Of a stretch of 19,224 nucleotides of DNA, positions 1 to 6,543 are shown piece by piece. Origin of the DNA: Actinomycetota bacterium (GTDB lineage: Bacteria; Actinomycetota; Thermoleophilia; Miltoncostaeales; Miltoncostaeaceae); NCBI GenBank assembly GCA_947475125.1, contig CANJMX010000011.1, positions 1-19,224 of the forward strand, read 5' to 3'. Position numbers and translations under genes: made by a program. Every line of letters begins with the position of its first letter. The stretch's first letter is position 1. The notes below the pieces were generated by a model that made no database searches, was not told where the DNA came from, and saw only the letters and a program-made list of their open reading frames with translations.

Positions 1-1792
1 CTACTGGGGCACCCCGCTGCCGTTCTGGCGGTGTGACGACTGTGAGACGGTCACGGCCATCGGATCATTCGAAATGTTACGAGACAGGGCTGTGGACAAG
101 GTGCCTGTCAGCCTGGATCCCCACCGTCCGTACGTTGATGAAATCCCAATCCGCTGCGGGTGTGGGGGGGTTGCGCATCGTGTGCCGGAAGTCGCCGATG
201 TCTGGTTCGATTCCGGTGCGATGCCGTTTGCGCAGCACCACTATCCGTTTGAGGGTGAGGACGGGCTGGCGGGGCACTTCCCCGCCGATTTCGTGTGCGA
301 GGCGCTCGACCAGACCCGCGGGTGGTTCTACTCGCTGCTGGCCGAGGGGGCGCTGCTGTTCGACGAGGCGCCCTACCGCAACGTGGTGTGTCTGGGGCTC
401 ATCCTCGACACCGAGGGTCAGAAGATGAGCAAGAGCAAGGGCAATGTGCTGGCGCCCTGGTCTGTGCTCGATCACGCCGGCGCCGACGCATTCCGCTGGT
501 ACCTCTTCACCGCGCAGAGTCCGTGGGACTCATTCCGATTCAGCCTTGACGTGGTGGATGAGACCCGACGTCGGTTCCTGTTCACGCTGTGGAACACCTA
601 CGCGTTTCTGGCCACCTACGCATCGCTGCCTGATGGCTTCACCCCGGGCGACCCCGCACCGCCGGTGGCCGAGCGCAGCGAGATGGACCGCTGGGCGCTG
701 TCGCGTCTGGATGCCACCACCCAGGTGGTTACCGACGGGCTCGTGGGGTACGACCCCACCAACGCCGGTCGCGCCCTTGAGTCGCTCATCGACGACCTGT
801 CCAACTGGTACGTGCGCACGGGCCGCCGCCGTTTCTGGCGCAACGACGACGCCACCGATCGGGCTGCGGCCTTCGCCACGCTGCACGAATGCCTGTCGAC
901 CGTCGCGCTGCTGCTGGCGCCGTTCTGCCCGTTTGTCGCTGACGAGATGTGGGGCAATCTGGTTGCGGCCCACGACCCGGCCGCACCCGAGAGCGTCCAC
1001 CTGGCCGATTGGCCCACTCCGGGTGGCCGTCGTGACGAGGCACTCGAGCAGGCCATGGCCGCAGCGCTTGAGGCCACCACGCTTGGCCGCTCGGCCCGCA
1101 AGGAGGCCAAGCTGAAGGTGCGCCAGCCGCTGAAGGAGGCGGTTATCGCCTGTCCGCCTGCCACAGCCCGCCTGCTGGAGGGGCTGTCGCGGGTGGTTGC
1201 CGAGGAGTTGAACGTGCGCGAGGTGCGCTTTGTCACCGACGCCGAGGGCCTGGTGGAAGTGAGCCTGAAGCCCAACTACCGCACTCTCGGCCCGCGCTTT
1301 GGTAACGAGATGCCCGCCGTTGCCCAGGCGGTGGCCTCGCTTGATGCCGCGGCCACGGTAAAGGCGCTCGACTCCGGCACCACGGTGGCGATCGAGGTGA
1401 ATGGGGCCACGCAGATGCTCGCCGACGACGACCTGCTGCGCGAGGTGCGCCCGTCGGAGGGCTACGCGGTGGCCGAGGGCGGATCGCTCGCCGTGGGCCT
1501 CAGCACTGAGATCACTCCCGAGTTGCAGATGGAGGGCCTGGCGCGCGACCTGGTGCGTGCCATCCAGAGCGCCCGCCGCACCGCCGACCTGAAGGTGGAG
1601 GATCGCATCCACCTGCACCTCGACGGATCGGGTCGTGTGCGTGAGGCCATCGATGCCCACCGGGCCTACATCGCGGGCGAGGTGCTCGCCACCGAACTCA
1701 CCGTGGGTCACGGCCTGCCGTTTGCGCCCAAGTACCGGGAGGATGGCGAGATCGACGGTGAGCCGGTGTCAATCGCGTTGGCACTTCCATGA
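1..1792 (+). CDS. ileS: Isoleucyl-tRNA synthetase, 3' part (5' end outside window)
   Basis: Charges tRNA-Ile with isoleucine in the cytoplasm. The reading frame is open from base 2 and gives about 596 residues, so roughly the first 40-45% (the HIGH motif and most of the editing domain) lies upstream of the window. Visible landmarks in order are the YWGTPLP motif at the left edge, a CGCGG knuckle followed by VPEV and DVWFDSG, the KMSKS signature (bases 422-436) and the helical anticodon-binding domain (WNTY and NWYVRTGRRRFW stretches). The tail contains the RDLVRAIQ helix. It has no cysteine pairs, so the C-terminal zinc finger of the classical bacterial IleRS is absent. That fits the eukaryote-like (type 2) IleRS found in many actinobacteria, a type often less sensitive to mupirocin; this is family knowledge and was not tested here. 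The stop is TGA at 1790-1792. Confidence 0.97.
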   Translation, partial: YWGTPLPFWRCDDCETVTAIGSFEMLRDRAVDKVPVSLDPHRPYVDEIPIRCGCGGVAHRVPEVADVWFDSGAMPFAQHHYPFEGEDGLAGHFPADFVCEALDQTRGWFYSLLAEGALLFDEAPYRNVVCLGLILDTEGQKMSKSKGNVLAPWSVLDHAGADAFRWYLFTAQSPWDSFRFSLDVVDETRRRFLFTLWNTYAFLATYASLPDGFTPGDPAPPVAERSEMDRWALSRLDATTQVVTDGLVGYDPTNAGRALESLIDDLSNWYVRTGRRRFWRNDDATDRAAAFATLHECLSTVALLLAPFCPFVADEMWGNLVAAHDPAAPESVHLADWPTPGGRRDEALEQAMAAALEATTLGRSARKEAKLKVRQPLKEAVIACPPATARLLEGLSRVVAEELNVREVRFVTDAEGLVEVSLKPNYRTLGPRFGNEMPAVAQAVASLDAAATVKALDSGTTVAIEVNGATQMLADDDLLREVRPSEGYAVAEGGSLAVGLSTEITPELQMEGLARDLVRAIQSARRTADLKVEDRIHLHLDGSGRVREAIDAHRAYIAGEVLATELTVGHGLPFAPKYREDGEIDGEPVSIALALP

Positions 1793-1805
1793 TTACCTGC
1801 GCGGC

Positions 1806-2525
1806 ATGAGCATCTTTCCACTCCCCGCCCGTACGCCCGCGGCAGTGCATCCGGCCGCCCCGCGGTTCTCGCAGGCCATCACCGGCATGCTGTGCCTTGA
1901 GGCGATCATCTTCCAGACGCAGGCCGTGGTGGTGATCGCCGCTGTGTTCATCGCGTTGGCGCTTATCGGCCCGCGGTGGTCACCCGTGGCCTACCTGTTC
2001 ACGCTCGTGCCGGCGCGCCCGGCAGAGCTCGAGCCATCGCGCCCGGTGCGCTTCGCGCAGCTGATGGCCATCTCCATGTTGGTGGTGGCAATCGCGCTGC
2101 TGTACGCGGGCGCGTCGACGGCTGGCTGGATCATCACCGGCCTGGTGGCTGCGGTCGCCCTGTTCTCGGCGATCAGCGGCATTTGCATCGGGTGCATCGC
2201 CTGGAAGCAGTTGGTGCGCCGCGGCGGATCGGCCCACGACCTGAAGAAGGCGTTCGCGCTCAAGGGTGAGGGCCCGTGGCTGCTCGTCGTGACGGCCCCC
2301 AACTGCCCCCGCTGCGGCCCGGCCAAGCGCGCCATCGATGACGCCGCTGGGGCATCACACGACATCGTGAGCGTTGACCTGAGCGAGCACCCCGAGGCCG
2401 GGGCGCTGCCGATCTGGAGCGTTCCCGCGGGGGTCATCGTCGAGTCGTCGGGCGACGTGGGCCTTGTGAAGACCGGGGTAATCGGAGCGAATGAGGCCCG
2501 GGAGCTGGTCAGCGCCCTCGGGTAA
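1806..2525 (+). CDS. DUF4395 membrane domain fused to a thioredoxin-like domain
   Basis: A 239-residue protein of unproven function. Residues about 20-70 and 83-126 are strongly hydrophobic and probably form four membrane helices, in the pattern of DUF4395 proteins. The last helix runs into a CIGC motif (C127, C130). A basic linker (KQLVRRGG) follows, then a soluble thioredoxin-fold segment from about 155 to 239 with a CPRC active site (C167, C170) and a candidate cis-proline in SVPAG (P207). Basic loops after helices 2 and 4 suggest that both termini, and so the thioredoxin domain, face the cytoplasm. I infer a membrane thiol-disulfide protein. The gene starts 13 bases after the ileS stop, probably as an operon partner. 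I chose ATG 1806 because it is the first start outside ileS; there is no clear Shine-Dalgarno. Longer in-frame starts would lie inside ileS. Family assignment is by recalled pattern only. Confidence 0.82.
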   Translation: MSIFPLPARTPAAVHPAAPRFSQAITGMLCLEAIIFQTQAVVVIAAVFIALALIGPRWSPVAYLFTLVPARPAELEPSRPVRFAQLMAISMLVVAIALLYAGASTAGWIITGLVAAVALFSAISGICIGCIAWKQLVRRGGSAHDLKKAFALKGEGPWLLVVTAPNCPRCGPAKRAIDDAAGASHDIVSVDLSEHPEAGALPIWSVPAGVIVESSGDVGLVKTGVIGANEARELVSALG

Positions 2526-2527
2526 CT

Positions 2528-2551
2528 GGCGGTCTCCTGCCGCGCACCGCC
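2528..2551. terminator. Possible bidirectional hairpin between convergent genes
   Basis: GGCGGT (2528-2533) and ACCGCC (2546-2551) form a perfect 6-bp stem with a 12-base loop. It fills the 26-base gap between the stop of the DUF4395-thioredoxin gene and the stop of the opposing 90-residue gene. There is no T-run on either side, so intrinsic termination is doubtful. The position between two converging operons is the main argument. Confidence 0.25.
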
Positions 2552-2824
2552 CTACTTCTCGATCTTCTCCCGGACCTTGACCGACAGGTCCACATCGCCA
2601 TGGACGCGCCGCCAGCACTCGTACGGGTCGATGCCGGCCTTCTCGCAGATCTCATCAAGCCGCGAAAGCATGCGCACGTCGGGGAGCAGGAGCCCCACGA
2701 CCGTGCCATCGGCAATGGTGAGGTCAACGCCGGGCTCACCCTCCAGTTCGCGAAGTTCCATCTTCGCGAAGGGCTGCACAGTGCGGAGGCTGAAGTACAT
2801 CGGGGGTGTGGGCCTATCGGTCAT
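2552..2824 (-). CDS. Hypothetical 90-residue protein, coupled to thioredoxin
   Basis: I do not recognise the family. The product is a soluble, charged 90-residue protein with no signal peptide, no membrane helix and a single cysteine near residue 60. A central stretch (about residues 25-50) reads like beta strands, LTIADGTVVGLLLPDV. It is followed by a helical C-terminal half containing the stretch CEKAGIDPYECWRRV and ending in a Lys/Glu-rich helix. Its ATG overlaps the thioredoxin stop in an ATGA junction (2821-2824). A GGAG Shine-Dalgarno sits 5 bases upstream, inside the thioredoxin gene, which supports both the start and real translation. Being the last gene of the transpeptidase-thioredoxin operon suggests co-expression with a thiol or envelope function; the role itself is unknown. 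Confidence 0.75.
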   Translation of the reverse strand: MTDRPTPPMYFSLRTVQPFAKMELRELEGEPGVDLTIADGTVVGLLLPDVRMLSRLDEICEKAGIDPYECWRRVHGDVDLSVKVREKIEK

Positions 2825-3144
2825 GGCAACTCCAGGTGGGGCGCAAGCGCCCGGTTGATCTTCTTGGCCGACGGCGTGCCAGTGAGTCGGGCCACCTCGG
2901 TTCCGCTGCTGAACAGAATCAGCGTCGGGAGGGAGAGTACGTCGTGACGGGCCGCAGGGGCGGGGTACGCGTCCACGTCGAGGCCAAATACGGTGAGGCG
3001 GCCCTCGTGCGTGCGTGCGAGTTCCTCAACCAGCGGCGCGATCTTGGCGCACGGGACGCACCATGGAGCCCAGAAGTCGACCAGCGTCAGGCGCCCGGCA
3101 GCCAGGGCCTCCGCGTCGAAGTCCGCGGCGGAGAGCGCGGGCAC
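2821..3144 (-). CDS. trxA: Thioredoxin
   Basis: A 107-residue cytoplasmic dithiol-disulfide oxidoreductase of the usual single-domain thioredoxin size. Diagnostic features are VDFWAPWCVPC, with active-site cysteines C29 and C32 preceded by W28, and the cis-proline loop SLPTLILF (P73). Thioredoxins have Gly at the first position of the WCGPC motif; here it is Val (WCVPC), which would be expected to shift the redox potential somewhat. I chose the GTG at 3144-3142 because it follows a GAGG Shine-Dalgarno by 8 bases and sits 14 bases after the transpeptidase stop. Upstream GTG starts in the same open frame would run deep into the transpeptidase gene. There is no signal peptide or membrane helix. 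The family assignment is secure; the symbol trxA is a convenience, as paralogues may exist elsewhere in the genome. Confidence 0.93.
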   Translation of the reverse strand: MPALSAADFDAEALAAGRLTLVDFWAPWCVPCAKIAPLVEELARTHEGRLTVFGLDVDAYPAPAARHDVLSLPTLILFSSGTEVARLTGTPSAKKINRALAPHLELP

Positions 3145-3158
3145 ATGCGGCGCCTCGG

Positions 3159-4754
3159 TCAGTTGTGGATGTCCACAGGCATTCCCACAACGACGAGCTC
3201 GTACAACTTCTCGTTGTCGGAGATGTGCATGCGCAGGCAGCCGTGGCTTGCGGCGCTGCCGATGCTCCAGTCGGCGGGGGTGCCGTGGATGCCCACGGCA
3301 GGTGCCGAGGTGCCGATCCAGCGGGTGCCCAGCGGGTTGCCGGGGCCGGGCGGAATGGGTCCGAGGCCCTTGGCCCACGGCGAGTCGGGCGGCAGCCACG
3401 TGGGGTTCATCTGCTTGTCCACGACCCGGAAGTTGCCGGTGGGGGTCTCGTGGCCGGACATGCCAATGGCCACACCGAAGGTTACAAATGCACGCCCATC
3501 GCGGTAGAGCGTGAGCTTGCGGCTGTTCAGTGAGATGTCAATACGACCAACCATCTTGCGGAGGGTCGCTGCGTCAACGTTGCCGGTCTGCTTCAGGCGG
3601 TAGCGCTTCTGGTAGCGCGTGACGGCCTTGGCGGTCTTCTCGTTGTACGTGCCGCTGGTCCCGCCCTTCCACAGATGCAACTTGCCGAGGCGCTCCTGCA
3701 GTTGCTTCACGTCGCCACCCGTCGCGCCCACGGTGAGCTGCGAGGTACCAAACACCGACTGCGTGTCCACAAACGATGTGAACGACTTCTTCACGGTGTT
3801 GCCGCCGCGGTCACGCACCCAGATGGTGATGGTGTTCTTGCCCTCGGGCAGACGGCCCACGGCAAGGGCGAACCGGTTGCCCGAGAGCGACAGGCCCGTG
3901 CCGCTGATGGTGCCTGACGCTGGGCCCGAGGTGCTCGGGGCGGATGCGTCAGCACCCTTGATCTGCACCACGCCCACGCCGTTGATGCTGGCGCCGTAGG
4001 TGAGCAGCGCCGCATTTTCGCCGCCCACCTTTCCGTAGATAATCGGCTGCGGGGTGGTGGTGAGCTTGGCCAGCTTTGTTGTGCCGGCCAACTGAAGCGT
4101 CGGCGCCTTGGTGTCGACGAAGATCGCCTTGGTCTTCGTGGTGGTGTTGCCAGCCAGGTCGGTGGCCGTCACCTTCACCGTTGACCCGCCCTCGGGCAGG
4201 TTCGTGGTGGTGGACCAGGCGCCGCCGGTCCCCGTGGCCTCGGCACCGGCGAGCCCGTCCCCGGGCCAGGTGATGCGGAGGGAGCTGCCCTGCGTGGCGG
4301 TACCAGCCAACGCCACCGTGTGCGTGTTGGCACCGTCCCCGGAGGGCTTGGAGACCACGAGCCGGGGCGGTGTGCGATCAACGGTGAAGTCCCACGACTT
4401 CGACGTGCTGCCACCCATCAGGCCGCTGCCGGTCGAGTACGAGACCGTCATCGCGTGCGCGCCGCCTTGGAGCTTCGGTGCATTGAGGGCGATTCCATCG
4501 CTCGCGCCTCGCACAGCCGGGGTCACGTCCTTGCCATCGAGGGTCACGCGCAGGTCCTTCATGGGGGCCGACGTGGTGCCCACCACGATGAGGCGCTTGC
4601 CCGGGTTGATCACTCCGCCCGCCGTGGGCTGCAGTGGATCAACCGTGGGTCGGGCACCGAATAGCGAAAAGACGAACACCGCAATGCCCGCGATGGCGAG
4701 CACGCCAGCCGCGATCATTGCGATAAACCCGCCCCGTGTTCCGAGCCCCCGCAT
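3159..4754 (-). CDS. Membrane-anchored L,D-transpeptidase (Ig-like, peptidoglycan-binding and YkuD domains)
   Basis: Cross-links or modifies peptidoglycan on the outer face of the membrane through a catalytic cysteine. The 531-residue product has a short basic N-terminus and one membrane helix (about residues 9-34), which acts as an uncleaved anchor. Residues about 45-335 look like successive Ig-like beta domains; DRTPP and ATDLAGNTT are typical of such repeats. A PG_binding_1-type helical domain follows (about 343-400: GDVKQLQERLGKL, YNEKTAKAVTRYQ). The YkuD catalytic domain spans about 403-531, with GIHGTP and the signature SHGCLRM; H504, G505 and C506 are the catalytic core. It is the first gene of a tight operon with the thioredoxin 14 bases downstream. 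The start is ATG 4754. A 120-base gap separates it from otsB upstream, so it probably has its own promoter. Confidence 0.95.
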   Translation of the reverse strand: MRGLGTRGGFIAMIAAGVLAIAGIAVFVFSLFGARPTVDPLQPTAGGVINPGKRLIVVGTTSAPMKDLRVTLDGKDVTPAVRGASDGIALNAPKLQGGAHAMTVSYSTGSGLMGGSTSKSWDFTVDRTPPRLVVSKPSGDGANTHTVALAGTATQGSSLRITWPGDGLAGAEATGTGGAWSTTTNLPEGGSTVKVTATDLAGNTTTKTKAIFVDTKAPTLQLAGTTKLAKLTTTPQPIIYGKVGGENAALLTYGASINGVGVVQIKGADASAPSTSGPASGTISGTGLSLSGNRFALAVGRLPEGKNTITIWVRDRGGNTVKKSFTSFVDTQSVFGTSQLTVGATGGDVKQLQERLGKLHLWKGGTSGTYNEKTAKAVTRYQKRYRLKQTGNVDAATLRKMVGRIDISLNSRKLTLYRDGRAFVTFGVAIGMSGHETPTGNFRVVDKQMNPTWLPPDSPWAKGLGPIPPGPGNPLGTRWIGTSAPAVGIHGTPADWSIGSAASHGCLRMHISDNEKLYELVVVGMPVDIHN

Positions 4755-4822
4755 GTCCCCCGATTCAGGCCTCCAAGGGGGCGCACACTATCAGCGGCCT
4801 CCGGGTATCCACCCCCTACGGG

Positions 4823-4848
4823 AACAGGATCCCGACCCGCAAAGTTCC
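4823..4848 (-). promoter_or_regulatory. Candidate ECF-type promoter, GGAAC-N18-GTT
   Basis: Reading the minus strand, GGAAC (4848-4844) is followed after exactly 18 bases by GTT (4825-4823). This matches the SigR (Streptomyces) / SigH (Mycobacterium) disulfide-stress pattern GGAA(T/C)-N18/19-GTT. It lies about 70 bases upstream of the transpeptidase ATG in the only sizeable intergenic gap of the window, and the operon it would drive contains a thioredoxin, a classic target of those sigma factors. It is short enough to occur by chance, and whether this organism has such a sigma factor is unknown. Confidence 0.3.
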
Positions 4849-4874
4849 GGCGGAACACCGGCCGCACCGGGCTG

Positions 4875-5684
4875 TCAGGAGGCCAATTGGTGAAGCAGCC
4901 GCAGCACGCCGCCGGTACCCGCAACGGCCACATCGGCAGCCGCGCGCACCGCTGATCCCACCTCGGGCTGGTCGGCCACCACGCAGTGGGCGTGGTCGAG
5001 AACGCCCATGGTCTGCAGGTCGTGCAGGGCCTGCCAGGCGTCCATATCGGTGCGGTCGTCGCCCACGTACAGCGCCGTCCGCGCCCCGGATGCCCGGATG
5101 ATCTGGCGCACAACCGTGCCCTTGTTCACATCAACGTCGGGCAGCACCTCCATGATCATGCGGCCGTGGCGTATGCGAAGCCCCTCGCTGAGCGCGGCCA
5201 CGGCCACGGGCCCGGCGAGAAATGCCTCCGCCCCCGCCTGATCGGGTGCCTCCCGATGATGCAGGCTCACCGATACGCCCTTGTCCTCCAGCCACACGCC
5301 GTGGGGGTCCAGCGCACTGGGCGGGTGGGCAGCCACAAAGGCACGCATGGCGCGGGCATGTCGCCGGGCCTCCGGCACCACCTCGGTGACACCGCCGGGC
5401 GTCGCCACCTCCAGACCGTGATTGCCACCCCGGGTGAGCCCGGGCACCGGCACCATGCGGTCCACGTCGGCGAGCCCGCGGCCGCTCACCAGACCCACCA
5501 CCAGGTAACGGTCGCAGAGGCGAGCCAGCAGGTCGAGTACCTCGTCGGGCACGCGGGCATCACCGGCATGGGGCACGATGGGGGCGAGCACGCCATCGAC
5601 ATCGAACAGCAGGGCAGCACCGGCGGCGTTGTCGCGAAGTGTTCCTACGATGTCGGCGATCGAATGGTCGGAGGAGGTGGTCAC
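4875..5684 (-). CDS. otsB: Trehalose-6-phosphate phosphatase
   Basis: Removes phosphate from trehalose-6-phosphate to give trehalose, the second step of the OtsA-OtsB pathway. HAD-superfamily motifs are clear in the 269-residue product: nucleophile FDVDGVL (D28, D30), SGR at 67-69, the sugar-binding NHGLE (88-92), LEDKGVSVSLHHR with the family's conserved lysine, PDVDVNKG (K188), and the metal-binding GDDRTDMDA (209-210 acidic pair). The length is usual for bacterial OtsB. The start is uncertain: GTG at 5684 is used here and GTG at 5705 or 5711 are alternatives; none has a good Shine-Dalgarno. The open frame continues far upstream only as an antisense shadow of the TSUP genes. No otsA is present in the window, so the partner synthase must be elsewhere. 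The start abuts the divergent TSUP gene. Confidence 0.93.
   Translation of the reverse strand: MTTSSDHSIADIVGTLRDNAAGAALLFDVDGVLAPIVPHAGDARVPDEVLDLLARLCDRYLVVGLVSGRGLADVDRMVPVPGLTRGGNHGLEVATPGGVTEVVPEARRHARAMRAFVAAHPPSALDPHGVWLEDKGVSVSLHHREAPDQAGAEAFLAGPVAVAALSEGLRIRHGRMIMEVLPDVDVNKGTVVRQIIRASGARTALYVGDDRTDMDAWQALHDLQTMGVLDHAHCVVADQPEVGSAVRAAADVAVAGTGGVLRLLHQLAS
5670..5678 (+). promoter_or_regulatory. Strong Shine-Dalgarno that fixes a TTG start
   Basis: GGAGGAGGT at 5670-5678 is a near-perfect anti-16S match ending 7 bases before TTG 5686. It selects TTG 5686 over the in-frame ATG at 5650 as the start of the first TSUP half. It also lies over the start region of otsB on the other strand. 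Confidence 0.7.
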
Positions 5685-5685
5685 G

Positions 5686-6072
5686 TTGGGCGAGGCTAAC
5701 AGCACGTTCACGCGTGATCGCGTCTGGCGCCTGGTGCTCGTGGGCGCAGCCGGGGGGGCGTTCTCTGCGCTCTTCGGGGTTGGCGGCGGGGTGGTGATGG
5801 TGCCACTGCTCATCTTCCTGTGCGGATACGGATCGCGCGCGGCCACGGCCACATCGCTGGCGGCCATCGGCATCATCGCCCTGTGGGGCGTGATCGCGTA
5901 CGGCGTGATGGGAGATGTCAACTGGGTGCTCGGTGCACTCGTGGGGATACCCGCGCTGCTCGGCGTCGTTGTGGGTGTGCGGGTGCGAGGCCGCGTGTCG
6001 GCGGTCGTCATCTCGCGGGCATTCGCCATCGTGTTGGTTGCCGCCGCCGTCCTGCTGGTGGTGAATCCATGA
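5686..6072 (+). CDS. Half-size TSUP (TauE/SafE) family transporter subunit, first half
   Basis: A 128-residue integral membrane protein with about four helices after a short charged N-terminus. The first helix carries the family motif AGGAFSALFGVGGGVVMVP, and ATATSLAAIGI follows in the next. TSUP proteins (PF01925) usually have about 250 residues in two repeated halves; this gene encodes only one repeat. It overlaps the second half-gene by ATGA (6069-6072), so the two are probably made in equal amounts and assemble as a heterodimer. TSUP members move sulfite, sulfoacetate, organosulfur compounds or other anions; the substrate here cannot be told. The TTG start is chosen for its strong Shine-Dalgarno; an in-frame ATG at 5650 would add 12 residues. 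Confidence 0.87.
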   Translation: MGEANSTFTRDRVWRLVLVGAAGGAFSALFGVGGGVVMVPLLIFLCGYGSRAATATSLAAIGIIALWGVIAYGVMGDVNWVLGALVGIPALLGVVVGVRVRGRVSAVVISRAFAIVLVAAAVLLVVNP

Positions 6073-6449
6073 CCGCGTACGTGATCGCCGCCATCCTCGG
6101 CGTGGCAGGGGGCTTCGTGGCTGCCCTGGCAGGGGTGGGCGGGGGCATCCTCTTCGTGCCGGCACTCGCCCTGGTGCTGGGCCTCAGCCAGGTGGTGGCC
6201 GAGGCCACCTCGCTGCTTGCCATCGTTCCCGTGGCAATCCTCGGCACCTGGCAACAGCGCAGGTCGGGAGAGGTGCGGCTTGCAGATGCAGCCATCATCG
6301 GCGCCGGCGCCCTCATCACTGCCATCGCCGCGGCATACGTGGCCAGCAGCCTGCCGCAGGATGTCCTGCGCCTGCTCTTTGCAGCGTTCATGGTCATTAT
6401 CGCCGCGCGCATCTGGTGGGGCGCCGAGCGCGACGCGAAGGTGGGGTAA
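6069..6449 (+). CDS. Half-size TSUP (TauE/SafE) family transporter subunit, second half
   Basis: A 126-residue membrane protein with about four helices, homologous to its upstream neighbour. It repeats the same motifs at matching spacing: GGFVAALAGVGGGILFVP, then EATSLLAIVP, then a GEVRLADAAIIGAG loop and helix. The two genes together equal one normal TSUP protein. The start ATG 6069 overlaps the first half's TGA. The C-terminus ends shortly after the last helix (IIAARIWWGAE) with a short charged tail. A TetR regulator follows in the same direction after 94 bases and could control this pair, but nothing in the sequence proves that link. The substrate is unknown. Confidence 0.88.
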   Translation: MTAYVIAAILGVAGGFVAALAGVGGGILFVPALALVLGLSQVVAEATSLLAIVPVAILGTWQQRRSGEVRLADAAIIGAGALITAIAAAYVASSLPQDVLRLLFAAFMVIIAARIWWGAERDAKVG

Positions 6450-6473
6450 ACCCCCGCTCGTCATGGAGGTCGC

Positions 6474-6502
6474 TTCACTTCGGCAGCCGGGTCAGCGATC
6501 AT
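6474..6502 (+). promoter_or_regulatory. Weak sigma-70-like promoter candidate for the TetR gene
   Basis: TTCACT (6474-6479) and GATCAT (6497-6502) are separated by 17 bases, each matching the -35 and -10 consensus at 4 of 6 positions. Transcription would start near 6509, consistent with the ATG at 6544 and not with the earlier in-frame ATG at 6463. Such partial matches are common by chance. Confidence 0.25.
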
Positions 6503-6510
6503 TGCGCAAT
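6501..6510. promoter_or_regulatory. Palindrome ATTGCGCAAT, possible TetR operator
   Basis: A perfect 10-base palindrome overlaps the end of the candidate -10 box, 34 bases before the regulator's start. TetR-family repressors commonly bind palindromes in their own promoters. No second copy was seen near other genes of the window. A 10-base palindrome alone is weak evidence. Confidence 0.25.
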
Positions 6511-6543
6511 CCAGCCACCATGTCTGTTGAGGACGATGCACCG

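Noticed and set aside
530..1711. 393-residue minus-strand ORF antisense to ileS
   Set aside because: It matches no family pattern, is rich in Arg, Gly and His, and covers a clear IleRS coding region. It is a GC-rich shadow frame.
4819..4856. Small inverted repeats (GTTCC-GGC-GGAAC at 4844-4856; CGGGA/TCCCG at 4819-4834) considered as an otsB terminator
   Set aside because: Stems are only 5 bp and the first is followed by just three T residues on the minus strand. The first also overlaps the better-supported promoter candidate.
5708..5717. Perfect palindrome TCACGCGTGA in the start region of the first TSUP gene
   Set aside because: It lies within coding sequence, and about one 10-base palindrome per kilobase is expected by chance. 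No partner site was seen.
5685..6464. Minus-strand extension of the otsB frame up to an ATG at 6464, giving a 529-residue ORF
   Set aside because: The added N-terminal part is low-complexity, rich in Thr, Pro, His and Arg, and lies exactly antisense to the two TSUP genes. OtsB homology begins only near 5684.
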